Assembly: GCA_947632495.1 (NCBI GenBank)
Contig: CANRPL010000041.1
Location: forward strand, 1 to 11,772
Direction of reading: 5' to 3'
DNA: 11,772 nucleotides
Origin: an uncultured Bacilli bacterium
GTDB lineage: Bacteria > Bacillota_I > Bacilli_A > RF39 > UBA660
This document shows, one piece after another, positions 1-7,639 of the stretch. The notes under the pieces are model-generated. The model saw only the letters and a program-made list of their open reading frames with translations, was not told the origin of the DNA and did not search any database. The position numbers and the translations under genes were made by a program. Position 1 is the stretch's first letter, and every line of letters begins with the position of its first letter.

Positions 1-1124
1 GTAGTGTTGTTCCATTATCTAAGAAGAATGTCGATACTGGTATGGGTGTTGAACGTACAACAGCTATTTTAGAAGGTGTTAATGATAATTATCTATCTAG
101 CATATGGAAAGATGTTATTGATTTAATATCACAAATATCTGGATTACCTTATGAGGGTAATGAAAAGAGTATGCGTATTATTGCTGATCATCTTCGTACG
201 GCTGTCTTTATTGCTGCTGATCCAGCTGGTATCATTCCTAGTAATACTGATCAAGGATATATTTTACGTCGTTTAATTCGTCGTGCTATTAGACATGCTA
301 AAAGATTAAATATTGCTATTGATAGTGATTGGGAAACCCAAATAGCGCGTTTATTACTTGATAAGTATCAAAGTTATTATAAAGAACTAGAGTATAATTA
401 TAATACAGTATTAGATATTTTACATAATGAAAAAGTTAAGTTTAATCGTACCCTTGAAAAAGGTTTAAAAGAATTTGAAAAAGCGACACGTAATAACGAG
501 AATATTGATGCACTAACAGCTTTCCATCTATACGATACCTATGGATTTCCAATTGAACTTACAACAGAATTAGCCAAAGAACGTAATTTAACTGTTGATG
601 TAGATGGTTTTGAAAAGAAATTTAAAGAACATCAAGAACTATCAAGAACAGCTTCAGCTGGTAAATTTAAAGGTGGTTTAGCTGGTAATGGTGAAATTGA
701 GACTAAATATCATACAGCTACCCACTTACTTAATGCTGCTTTAAAAGTGGTTGTAAATAAAGATGTTCATCAAAAAGGTTCTAACATAACTTCTGAACGT
801 ATGCGTTTTGACTTTAGTTGTGATCATAAACTTACTGATGAAGAAAAAGAAAAGGTTGAAAATTTAGTTAACCAATGGATTAAAGAAGGACTTGAGGTCC
901 GTGTTGATGAGATGTCTAAAGAAGAAGCTCTTGCAACCGGTGCTGAATGTATGTTTATTGAAAAATATCCAGATATTGTAACGGTATATTCGATTGGTGA
1001 CGTTTCAAAAGAATTATGTGGTGGCCCACATGTAAAAAACACTAGTGAACTTGGAACATTTAGAATTATTAAAGAAGAAGCTAGTAGTGCTGGTGTCCGC
1101 CGTATTAAAGCTGTTTTGGAGTGA
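1..1124 (+). CDS. alaS: Alanyl-tRNA synthetase, 3' part, lacking the C-Ala domain
   Basis: Cytoplasmic enzyme that charges tRNA-Ala with alanine and hydrolyses mischarged Ser/Gly-tRNA. The gene is cut by the window edge; the first full codon is at base 3 and the frame is open upstream. Just before the first ATG it reads PLSKKNVDTGMGVERT, the conserved end of the aminoacylation core. The tRNA-recognition region follows (RIIADHLRTAVFIAADG-like, then GYILRRLIRRAIRHAK). The editing domain has the zinc motifs HTATH near base 710 and CGGPH near base 1018. The protein ends at GVRRIKAVLE, where normal bacterial AlaRS continues for over 200 residues with a coiled coil and C-Ala domain. The TGA stop overlaps the start region of the next gene, and no C-Ala remnant follows in any frame, so this looks like a natural short form and not a recent frameshift. 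Identity is certain; the meaning of the short form is open. Confidence 0.96.
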   Translation, partial: SVVPLSKKNVDTGMGVERTTAILEGVNDNYLSSIWKDVIDLISQISGLPYEGNEKSMRIIADHLRTAVFIAADPAGIIPSNTDQGYILRRLIRRAIRHAKRLNIAIDSDWETQIARLLLDKYQSYYKELEYNYNTVLDILHNEKVKFNRTLEKGLKEFEKATRNNENIDALTAFHLYDTYGFPIELTTELAKERNLTVDVDGFEKKFKEHQELSRTASAGKFKGGLAGNGEIETKYHTATHLLNAALKVVVNKDVHQKGSNITSERMRFDFSCDHKLTDEEKEKVENLVNQWIKEGLEVRVDEMSKEEALATGAECMFIEKYPDIVTVYSIGDVSKELCGGPHVKNTSELGTFRIIKEEASSAGVRRIKAVLE

Positions 1125-1129
1125 TGAGA

Positions 1130-1873
1130 ATGCGAAAAGAATTATTATTTAAAATTATTTTAATATTACTTGCCTTTTTATTAGCTGGAGTAACTATATT
1201 CTATGTAAATAATGATAAGAAAGAAAAAAAGGAAGAACCTAAAACACGTATCACTGACGCAGAAAAGTTTAAAGAGGAATATGAAAGCTATAACAATATG
1301 GCATTAGAAGGTAATCCATCTTTACATCACCGCGAAGTAAATATTGATAAAGAAAACTCAATTAAATATGCTAGTGCTGATGATATTGAAAAAATGGTCA
1401 CAGATAAGGCTTCTGGTGTTATCTATTTGGGATTTCCAACATGTCCTTGGTGTCGTAATGCTATTGGTGTTTTACTTGATGTTGCCAAAAGTAGAAATGT
1501 TAATGAAATCAAATATATTAATATCTATGATATGCGAACGATGTGGACTGTTAAAGATGATAAGTTAGAGGTAACTAGAAAAGGTACTGACGATTATTAT
1601 AAACTACTAGAGTTATTTGATAGTGTGTTAGAAGATTATCAATATGAAGCTGATGATAAATCTTATGATACGGGTGAAAAACGTATTTATGCCCCAACTA
1701 TTATCTTTATTAAAGATGGTGAAATTGTTGGTAGTCATGTAGCCACAGTTAAGTTAAATGAAGGTCAAACACCATATGATGTCATTTTAGATGATCAAAA
1801 AGAAGAACTTAGTAAGATATATGGTGATCTTTTCGATAAAGTCTATAAGACCTATTGTGATGATGCATGTTAA
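1130..1873 (+). CDS. Membrane-anchored thioredoxin-fold protein (CPWC)
   Basis: A 247-aa protein with a basic N-terminus and one hydrophobic segment (about residues 7-26), then a charged linker and a thioredoxin-like domain predicted outside the membrane. The active-site motif CPWC is at residues 105-108, preceded by the strand VIYLGFPT. The conserved cis-proline loop appears as YAPTIIFIKDGEIVG. There is no lipobox, so it is an uncleaved anchor and not a lipoprotein. Two more cysteines sit at the extreme C-terminus (CDDAC). Known relatives act as extracytoplasmic thiol reductases or oxidases, or as bacteriocin-transport accessory proteins; which applies is not decided here. I chose the ATG at 1130 because GGAG at 1118-1121 is 8 nt upstream. 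GTG 1121 and ATG 1124 are too close to that site. It is translationally coupled to alaS, overlapping its stop region. Confidence 0.85.
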   Translation: MRKELLFKIILILLAFLLAGVTIFYVNNDKKEKKEEPKTRITDAEKFKEEYESYNNMALEGNPSLHHREVNIDKENSIKYASADDIEKMVTDKASGVIYLGFPTCPWCRNAIGVLLDVAKSRNVNEIKYINIYDMRTMWTVKDDKLEVTRKGTDDYYKLLELFDSVLEDYQYEADDKSYDTGEKRIYAPTIIFIKDGEIVGSHVATVKLNEGQTPYDVILDDQKEELSKIYGDLFDKVYKTYCDDAC

Positions 1874-1885
1874 AAGAAGTTTATT

Positions 1886-2500
1886 ATGGAAAAAATTAAT
1901 TATCAATTAAAACTAGATGAAATAATAAGCCATTTAGATGGTGTACCAACATTACTTTTACATGCCTGTTGTGCTCCTTGTAGTAGCTATGTTTTAGAAT
2001 ATTTAAGTAATTATTTTAAGATAACAATTTTATACTATAATCCAAATATATATCCTAGAGAAGAATATGAAAGAAGAAAGAATGAATTAGCTACTTTTCT
2101 ACCCAAAAGGAATTATAAATATCCGGTTACCTTAATTGAGGATAATTATAATCCTGATGAATATAATGAGGCAGTTAAGGGACTAGAAAAATTAGGCGAA
2201 AAGAGTAAACGTTGTTATGAATGCTATAAATTACGTCTAAAAAGAGCATATGATTATGCATCGCAAAATAACTTTGATTACTTTGCAACGACATTATCAA
2301 TTAGCCCTTATAAAATTAGTTCATGGATTAATGAGATAGGGGAGTCTTTAGCGGATGATGGTAAAGTTAAATTTTTATATGCGGATTTTAAAAAACGTAA
2401 TGGATATAAAAGATCATTAGAATTATCCAAAGAATACGATTTATATCGTCAAGATTATTGCGGATGCATTTATTCTAAGGAACAAAGTAAAAAAGAGTAA
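1886..2500 (+). CDS. queH: Epoxyqueuosine reductase QueH
   Basis: A 204-aa, full-length member of the QueH (former DUF208) family, which performs the last step of queuosine synthesis: reduction of epoxyqueuosine to queuosine in the wobble base of GUN-anticodon tRNAs. It is the cobalamin-independent alternative to QueG. Family signatures are all visible: HACCAPC at residues 26-32 (C28, C29, C32), YNPNIYP at 51-57, RCYECYKLRL with C110 and C113, TTLSISPYK at 135-143, and YRQDYCGC with C192 and C194. These cysteines are the ligands for the iron-sulfur cluster and the extra metal site. It starts 12 nt after the thioredoxin-like gene with an AGAAG ribosome site, so probably the same operon as alaS. 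The other que genes are not in the window, so the host may salvage queuine or a queuosine precursor, or encode them elsewhere. Confidence 0.95.
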   Translation: MEKINYQLKLDEIISHLDGVPTLLLHACCAPCSSYVLEYLSNYFKITILYYNPNIYPREEYERRKNELATFLPKRNYKYPVTLIEDNYNPDEYNEAVKGLEKLGEKSKRCYECYKLRLKRAYDYASQNNFDYFATTLSISPYKISSWINEIGESLADDGKVKFLYADFKKRNGYKRSLELSKEYDLYRQDYCGCIYSKEQSKKE

Positions 2501-2518
2501 AATTACTCTTTTTCTTTT
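2490..2518. terminator. Bidirectional terminator between queH and rarA
   Basis: A near-perfect palindrome: AAAAAGAGTAA, AA, TTACTCTTTTT. It folds into an 8-bp stem (AAAAAGAG/CTCTTTTT) with an 8-nt loop, flanked by A on one side and T on the other, so it works on both strands. Both converging stop codons (queH 2498-2500, rarA 2503-2505) lie inside it. Confidence 0.85.
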
Positions 2519-3723
2519 AGTTCATTTAATTTATCATAAGTATTTTTTAAATTAATTTCATACTGACTACTTCTTTTCGGCTTGAAATATTTTCGCTTTT
2601 TAATATTATCAGGAAGATATTGTTGTTTAACAAAAGCATGCGGATAATTATGCGGATATTTATAGTCAATAGCGTTCGTCTTAATGTGATTAGGAACATT
2701 ACCAGTATTTCCTTTTTCAATATCAGTTAAGACTTCATCGATGGCTGTAATGGCACTATTGGATTTAGGTGATAAAGCTAGGTCGATAACCATAACTGCT
2801 AACGGAATACGTGCTTCTGGTAAGCCTAATCTTTCACAAGCATTAATACAAGCATCGACTTTAGGCCCCATACTAGGATTAGCTAAACCGATATCTTCAT
2901 AGGCAATGACTGTCATTCTACGATATATAATATCTAAATCTTCAACTTCAATTAAACGCCCTAAATAGTATAGAGCTGCATCGACATCTGACCCTCTAAT
3001 ACTTTTTTGAAAAGCACTAATAACATCATAATATCCATCTTCATTTTTATCATGAAAAAAGACCGGCTTTGTATTAATATTTTTAATAATATCTTTGGTA
3101 ATATGATAATCATTTGTCGAGTAATAAGCCATTTCTAATAAATTATAGGCGTATCTTAAGTCGCCACCAGCTAGCGTTGCCACCATCTTTAAAGCTTTAG
3201 CATCAATTTTAATATTAGGTAGTAAAGAACTTTTAACTGCTCGCTTTAATCCTAAAATGATATCATCATCTGTTAATTCTTTCAATTCAAATATTTGACA
3301 ACGGCTGCGAATAGCGGGATTAATCTTATGATAAGGATTAGCGGTTGTCATGCCGATAAGAGTAATTAGGCCACTTTCTAAATAGGGTAGTAACAGATCT
3401 TGTTTATCTTTATTTAGACGATGTATCTCATCCATAATGATAACTAGACCATTATACATTTTAGCTTCTTCAACGACAATATCAAAATCTTTCTTATTGT
3501 TAATTGTCGCATTTAATAAACGATATTTTAATCCTAATTCTTCAACTATCGCCAAAGCTATGGTCGTTTTACCAATACCAGGTTTACCATACAATATCAT
3601 CGAAAATATTTTTTTATTTTTGACTAGATTTGCTAAAACATTACCATTTTTTAAAAGGTGCTGCTGTCCAATTACATCTTTAATTTTATGTGGACGCATT
3701 TTAATAGCTAGTGGTTCATTCAT
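2503..3723 (-). CDS. rarA: Replication-associated recombination ATPase RarA (MgsA)
   Basis: A 406-aa cytoplasmic AAA+ ATPase of the RarA/MgsA/WRNIP1 family, related to the clamp-loader subunits, which acts at stalled replication forks. Seen in order: the N-terminal family signature (LAIKMRPHKIKDVIGQQHLL), Walker A GKPGIGKTT at residues 46-54, Walker B LVIIMDEIHR at about 93-102, sensor 1 GMTTANP at 124-130, an arginine-finger region NPAIRSRC at 135-142, then the family-specific C-terminal tetramerisation region including IAYEDIGLANP and DYKYPHNYPHAFVKQQYLP. Length is typical for the Bacillota family. The start has GGTG about 5 nt upstream. It is transcribed convergently with queH and divergently from xerD, and appears to be a one-gene unit. 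A possible -10 (TAAAAT) lies upstream, but I see no convincing -35. Confidence 0.95.
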   Translation of the reverse strand: MNEPLAIKMRPHKIKDVIGQQHLLKNGNVLANLVKNKKIFSMILYGKPGIGKTTIALAIVEELGLKYRLLNATINNKKDFDIVVEEAKMYNGLVIIMDEIHRLNKDKQDLLLPYLESGLITLIGMTTANPYHKINPAIRSRCQIFELKELTDDDIILGLKRAVKSSLLPNIKIDAKALKMVATLAGGDLRYAYNLLEMAYYSTNDYHITKDIIKNINTKPVFFHDKNEDGYYDVISAFQKSIRGSDVDAALYYLGRLIEVEDLDIIYRRMTVIAYEDIGLANPSMGPKVDACINACERLGLPEARIPLAVMVIDLALSPKSNSAITAIDEVLTDIEKGNTGNVPNHIKTNAIDYKYPHNYPHAFVKQQYLPDNIKKRKYFKPKRSSQYEINLKNTYDKLNELKEKE

Positions 3724-3762
3724 TATATCACCAAATATATTTTAACACATTTTATTGCTTTA

Positions 3763-3791
3763 TTTACAATAAACCCAATAAATGTTATACT
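3763..3791 (+). promoter_or_regulatory. Sigma-A-type promoter for xerD
   Basis: TTTACA at 3763-3768 and TATACT at 3786-3791, separated by 17 bp. It sits about 30 bp before the xerD start, in the 96-bp gap between divergent rarA and xerD. The hexamers match the consensus at 5/6 and 5/6. Confidence 0.7.
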
Positions 3792-3819
3792 AATAATAGA
3801 AGATACAAGAAGGTATAAT

Positions 3820-4698
3820 ATGGACGAACCGATTGAATTATTTTGTAATTACTTACTAATCGACAAAAAATATAGTCATAATACAATTGAATCTTATCGT
3901 CGTGATTTAGTTAAAATTGATGCCTATATCAATAAAGATGTCAAAGATATTGATGAAAATGATATTAAAAAGTATCTCAAATATTTAACTAATTCTAATG
4001 AAAGCAAAAAAACTATTGCTCGTAATATATCGGCTTTAAGATCATATTATAAATTTTTAATGATTGAAAAAATAGTTACTACTAATCCTATGGAGAACAT
4101 TGAACTTCCTAAACTAAATAAATCACTTCCTAAAGTATTAGATGAAGATGAAGTTGAAAAATTATTAGATATTAATTTAACTGATGCCTTTAGCTATCGT
4201 AATAAAGCTATGTTAGAATTAATGTACGCTACAGGTTTGCGTGTAAGTGAGCTAGTCAATTTAAAAATTCATGACATTGATTTTGATATGGCGATTGTAA
4301 GAACAATGGGCAAGGGGAGTAAAGAAAGAATTATTCCCATTGGTGAATATGCTTTGGAATATTTAAAAATATATCTATGTGATTATCGTGGTAGTATGCT
4401 TAAAAGGGAATATAATGATTATCTATTTTTAAATAATCATGGTAAAGCTATTACTCGTCAAGGATTTTTCAAAATCTTAAAGAAGATAGCTGAAGAAAAA
4501 GGTATAAAAAAGGATCTATCGCCCCATACTTTAAGGCATTCATTTTCAACACATCTTTTAAATCATGGAGCTGATTTAAGAAGTATTCAAGAATTATTGG
4601 GGCATAGTGATATATCGACAACGCAGATATATACGCATGTATCTAATCAACAATTGCGAGACAGTTATGATGAATTTCACCCACATAGTGGTGAATAG
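3820..4698 (+). CDS. xerD: Site-specific tyrosine recombinase XerD
   Basis: A 292-aa tyrosine recombinase of the XerC/XerD group, which resolves chromosome dimers at dif. The N-terminal SAM-like core-binding domain spans about residues 3-90; the catalytic domain follows. All catalytic residues are visible: R141 in ATGLRVSEL, K165 in MGKGSKER, H236 and R239 in HTLRHSF, H262 in GHSDISTTQ and Y271 in IYTH. The C-terminal EFHPH matches the RFHPR-like tail typical of XerD more than XerC, so I prefer XerD. It starts at an ATG with AGAAGG 7 nt upstream and has its own promoter. The phosphohexomutase gene begins 10 nt after its stop. It lies about 4 kb from the dif-like sequence at 8669. If that site is real, this protein would be half of the recombinase pair acting there. 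Confidence 0.93.
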   Translation: MDEPIELFCNYLLIDKKYSHNTIESYRRDLVKIDAYINKDVKDIDENDIKKYLKYLTNSNESKKTIARNISALRSYYKFLMIEKIVTTNPMENIELPKLNKSLPKVLDEDEVEKLLDINLTDAFSYRNKAMLELMYATGLRVSELVNLKIHDIDFDMAIVRTMGKGSKERIIPIGEYALEYLKIYLCDYRGSMLKREYNDYLFLNNHGKAITRQGFFKILKKIAEEKGIKKDLSPHTLRHSFSTHLLNHGADLRSIQELLGHSDISTTQIYTHVSNQQLRDSYDEFHPHSGE

Positions 4699-4708
4699 AA
4701 AGGGTATT

Positions 4709-6079
4709 ATGAAAATAGTAAAAATAAAAGATGAAATATTTCGCGCTAATGATGTGCGTGGCATTTATGGTGAAGAATTAAATGCTGATGTAGCTTATAC
4801 TTTTGGTAAAAGTTTTGGTAGCTATGTCCAAAAAGAGGGGATTAATGATGTTATCATTGGTAATGATAATCGTGAGTCAGGAATTGTCTTATCCAATGCT
4901 TTAATCAAAGGCTTAATGGAAAGTGGTATGCATGTTATCAATCTAGGCTTGGTAACAACGCCAATGTATTATTTTGCTAAAAAGCGTAATCGCTATAAAG
5001 CTGGTATTATGATTACGGCTAGTCATAATCCACGTGAATATAATGGTTTTAAATTTTCTTTTAGTGAAAAAGGTAATGCGTGCGGTGATGAAATTATAGC
5101 TTTCCGTGATTTTACTAATCGCCAAGAATTTGTTGATGGTCAAGGATCAATATCGACTTTAAATATTCGTGAAGATTATTTAACACAAGTTCGTAATAGT
5201 GTTAGTCTAGGTGAACGTAAAGTTAAAGTTGTTTATGATTGTGGTAATGGAACAGGTTCAATTATTGTCAAAGACATTTTGGATATGTTTGATTTAGAAT
5301 ATGAATTATTATATTGTGATTCTGATCCTACCTTCCCACATCATCATCCTGATCCATGTGTTCATGAAAACATGATTGATTTAGGTAAAAAGGTAAAAGA
5401 ATTACATTATGATTTGGGTATTGGTATCGATGGCGATGCTGATCGTGTCGGTTTAGTTGATGAAAATGGTAACGTTATTAGCAGTGATTTAGTAATGCTA
5501 ATTGTTTACCGCTTCCTAGCTAAAACAATGAAAAATAAAAAGGCTCTTTATGATGTAAAATGTTCTAAAACGTTAATTGATGAAATAGAAAAGCTAGGTT
5601 TAGTAGGAACAATGAATCGTACAGGTAATTCTTATATGAATTTAGCTGTTAATGAAGGTGATTACGACTTTGGTGGTGAATATTCTGGACATCTTTGGTT
5701 TAGAGATAAATGGCCAGGATTTGATGATGGTATCTACGCTGGCTTACGTCTAGTTGAAATATTATCTAAGTCAACAGGTACAATTTCTGATTTACTAGCT
5801 AATATTAACCATTACTATTCAACTGAAGAAATAAAAGTAGCTGCTCCTGATGATATAAAATTTGATGTTGTAGAAAAGGTTAAAACCTATTGTATTAATA
5901 AGAATTATCCAATGATAACGGTCGATGGTGTTCGTGTAACATTTGATGATGGTTGGGCTTTAGTTAGAGCCTCTAATACAGGGCCTAATATTACCGTTCG
6001 TTTTGAAGCTAAAACGGAAGAGCGTCTTTTAGCTATTCAAAAGGAATTTATGGATTTACTTGATAGTTATTTAAGATAG
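4709..6079 (+). CDS. Phosphomannomutase/phosphoglucomutase
   Basis: A 456-aa enzyme of the alpha-D-phosphohexomutase superfamily, interconverting hexose 1- and 6-phosphates (mannose or glucose) for cell-envelope sugar nucleotide supply. The four superfamily signatures occur in order. The phosphoserine loop is ITASHNP with S105 as the phosphorylated residue. The metal loop is GIDGDADRVG with D241, D243 and D245. The sugar-specificity loop is GEYSGH at 323-328, and the phosphate-binding loop is RASNTGP at 420-426. GEYSGH resembles the GEMSGH of dual PMM/PGM enzymes, so it could serve either sugar. An open frame continues upstream to 4607, but that part overlaps xerD. The ATG at 4709 has GAAAGGG just upstream and the conserved N-terminus FRANDVRGIYG, so I use it. 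It is in one operon with xerD. Confidence 0.93.
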   Translation: MKIVKIKDEIFRANDVRGIYGEELNADVAYTFGKSFGSYVQKEGINDVIIGNDNRESGIVLSNALIKGLMESGMHVINLGLVTTPMYYFAKKRNRYKAGIMITASHNPREYNGFKFSFSEKGNACGDEIIAFRDFTNRQEFVDGQGSISTLNIREDYLTQVRNSVSLGERKVKVVYDCGNGTGSIIVKDILDMFDLEYELLYCDSDPTFPHHHPDPCVHENMIDLGKKVKELHYDLGIGIDGDADRVGLVDENGNVISSDLVMLIVYRFLAKTMKNKKALYDVKCSKTLIDEIEKLGLVGTMNRTGNSYMNLAVNEGDYDFGGEYSGHLWFRDKWPGFDDGIYAGLRLVEILSKSTGTISDLLANINHYYSTEEIKVAAPDDIKFDVVEKVKTYCINKNYPMITVDGVRVTFDDGWALVRASNTGPNITVRFEAKTEERLLAIQKEFMDLLDSYLR

Positions 6080-6105
6080 AAGATTATTTCTTCTATTTTT
6101 TTATT
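6076..6105 (+). terminator. Rho-independent terminator after the phosphohexomutase gene
   Basis: ATAGAAGA (6076-6083), loop TTATT, TCTTCTAT (6089-6096), then a T-rich tail. An 8-bp perfect stem; the stop codon TAG is within the left arm. Confidence 0.8.
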
Positions 6106-6158
6106 TCATAATTAATTAGAAAGCATCATATCTTATATAAAGTATAAATAGGTGAGAT

Positions 6159-6887
6159 ATGAAATGGAATGCCTTTATCTTAACATCTTTAGCTGGTATT
6201 ACAACTTTAGTCGGATATTTATTTGTTTATTTAAAATGTCGTAAAGAAAAAATCATTCCCATAGCTTTGGGTTTTTCAGCAGGTATTATGTTATTTATTT
6301 CTCTATGTGATTTAATACCTAATTCCTATCATTATTTTAATGATAAATATACAAGTATTTATGCTTTAATTTGTTCTTTACTTTTCCTAATATTGGGCTT
6401 TGGTTTAACTTTTTCATCACGGTTAATTATTAATGAAAATGATAATCTATATCGAATAGGAATTTTATCTTTAATTACTTTAATGTTACATAATATACCT
6501 GAAGGTATAATTACATATTTAACATCGACGATTGAAATTAAGACAGGACTCCTTTTAACTTTATCAATAGCTTTACATAATATTCCAGAAGGAATATGCA
6601 TTGCTATACCAATTTATTATAGTACGGGTAGCTATCTTAAAGCTTTTAGTTTAGTTCTTTTAAGTGCAATATCAGAACCGATTGGTGCTATATTAGCGGC
6701 TTTATTAATTGAAAAATATCTTACGCCAATTGTCATTGCTATTCTTTTAGCGCTTACATCAGGTATTATGTTATCGTTGGTATTAACTGAAATATTAAAA
6801 GAATCTACTAAGTATTCCTTTAGAAGAACAAGACAAGCACTTCTATTAGGACTTCTGATTGCTTTTATTTCACATTTACTATTTTAG
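6159..6887 (+). CDS. ZIP-family divalent metal (zinc) transporter, ZupT-like
   Basis: A 242-aa polytopic membrane protein of the ZIP family, which imports zinc and related divalent metals into the cytoplasm. About eight hydrophobic segments are visible. The two diagnostic metal-site motifs are both HNIPEG, at residues 111-116 and 140-145, in adjacent helices. A further conserved acidic residue occurs in SAISEPIGA (E173). The size matches bacterial ZupT/GufA-type members. The loop between segments 3 and 4 (about residues 86-100) is short and lacks the histidine-rich stretch often found in larger ZIP proteins. The start has AGGTGAG upstream. Any promoter must lie in the 60 bp after the preceding terminator; TATAAA at 6136-6141 is a possible -10 but its -35 is poor. 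It heads a three-gene cluster with the AlkD-like and peptidase-like genes. Confidence 0.9.
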   Translation: MKWNAFILTSLAGITTLVGYLFVYLKCRKEKIIPIALGFSAGIMLFISLCDLIPNSYHYFNDKYTSIYALICSLLFLILGFGLTFSSRLIINENDNLYRIGILSLITLMLHNIPEGIITYLTSTIEIKTGLLLTLSIALHNIPEGICIAIPIYYSTGSYLKAFSLVLLSAISEPIGAILAALLIEKYLTPIVIAILLALTSGIMLSLVLTEILKESTKYSFRRTRQALLLGLLIAFISHLLF

Positions 6888-6909
6888 TTGATTGTGATAA
6901 GATAAAACT

Positions 6910-7623
6910 ATGGAAAGAAATGAAAAATGGACAAAATTAAAATATAAACAATTAATGGATAAATTATATACTGATAGAGATTTAAAATATCGAGACTTTC
7001 AGTCAAAACTCGGCATTAATATTGATTATCTAATTGGTATTCCAATTCCTAAATGTCGTAAAATCGCTAAAGAAATAAGTAAAACGGACTATCTATCATT
7101 TATTAAATTAAACACACATAAGACATATGAAGAAAGATTAATTCATGGCTTATTAATAGGATATATTAAAGAAGATCTTAATACTATCTTAAAATTATTT
7201 AATGATTATATTACCTATATCGATAATTGGGCATTATGTGATGGACCTGTATCCAACTTACACATTATTACTCATCATTTAGATGAGAGTTTTTCCTTTG
7301 TTTTAAAATGTCTTCAAAGCTCTAATGCATGGTCTAAAAGGGTAGGATATGTTTTACTTCTTACTTATTATGTTAAGGAAGATTACCTTGATAAAATATA
7401 TCAATTATGTGATGAAAATATTTTAGATAATTATTATGTTAAAATGAGTATTGCATGGTTAATATCCATTTGTTATATTAAATATCCTAATCAGACAACT
7501 ATTTATTTAAGAAATAATCAATTAGATAAGTGGACTCATAATAAGGCTATTCAAAAAATTAGAGAATCAAGACGTATATTCAATGAAGAAAAAGAGCGAC
7601 TTTTAAAATATAAGCGTATTTAA
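6910..7623 (+). CDS. DNA alkylation repair glycosylase, AlkD type
   Basis: A 237-aa, all-helical protein of the AlkD HEAT-like-repeat family, which excises positively charged alkylated bases such as 3- and 7-methyl purines without base flipping. The residues known to line the lesion site in the Bacillus cereus enzyme (W109, D113, R148, W187) have clear counterparts at almost the same positions: W107 and D111 in DNWALCD, R144 in WSKRVGY, and W183 in SIAWLIS. The family C-terminal helix QKIRESRRI is present. Length is normal. The gene begins 22 nt after the ZIP transporter stop but has no clear Shine-Dalgarno site, only a weak GATAAG. It may therefore rely on coupling to the upstream gene or be poorly expressed. 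The link with a metal transporter has no obvious functional logic. Confidence 0.9.
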   Translation: MERNEKWTKLKYKQLMDKLYTDRDLKYRDFQSKLGINIDYLIGIPIPKCRKIAKEISKTDYLSFIKLNTHKTYEERLIHGLLIGYIKEDLNTILKLFNDYITYIDNWALCDGPVSNLHIITHHLDESFSFVLKCLQSSNAWSKRVGYVLLLTYYVKEDYLDKIYQLCDENILDNYYVKMSIAWLISICYIKYPNQTTIYLRNNQLDKWTHNKAIQKIRESRRIFNEEKERLLKYKRI

Positions 7624-7639
7624 TAGTAGGTGATTTTAA

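Noticed and set aside
1344..1568. 74-aa open frame inside the thioredoxin-like gene
   Set aside because: A different frame of a clearly conserved domain, with no independent start signal.
3437..3745. Plus-strand open frame opposite rarA
   Set aside because: It lies over the Walker A/B coding part of rarA, and its protein shows no family features.
4607..4708. Upstream extension of the phosphohexomutase reading frame
   Set aside because: It overlaps the xerD 3' end and lacks a ribosome site; ATG 4709 has GAAAGGG and the conserved N-terminus.
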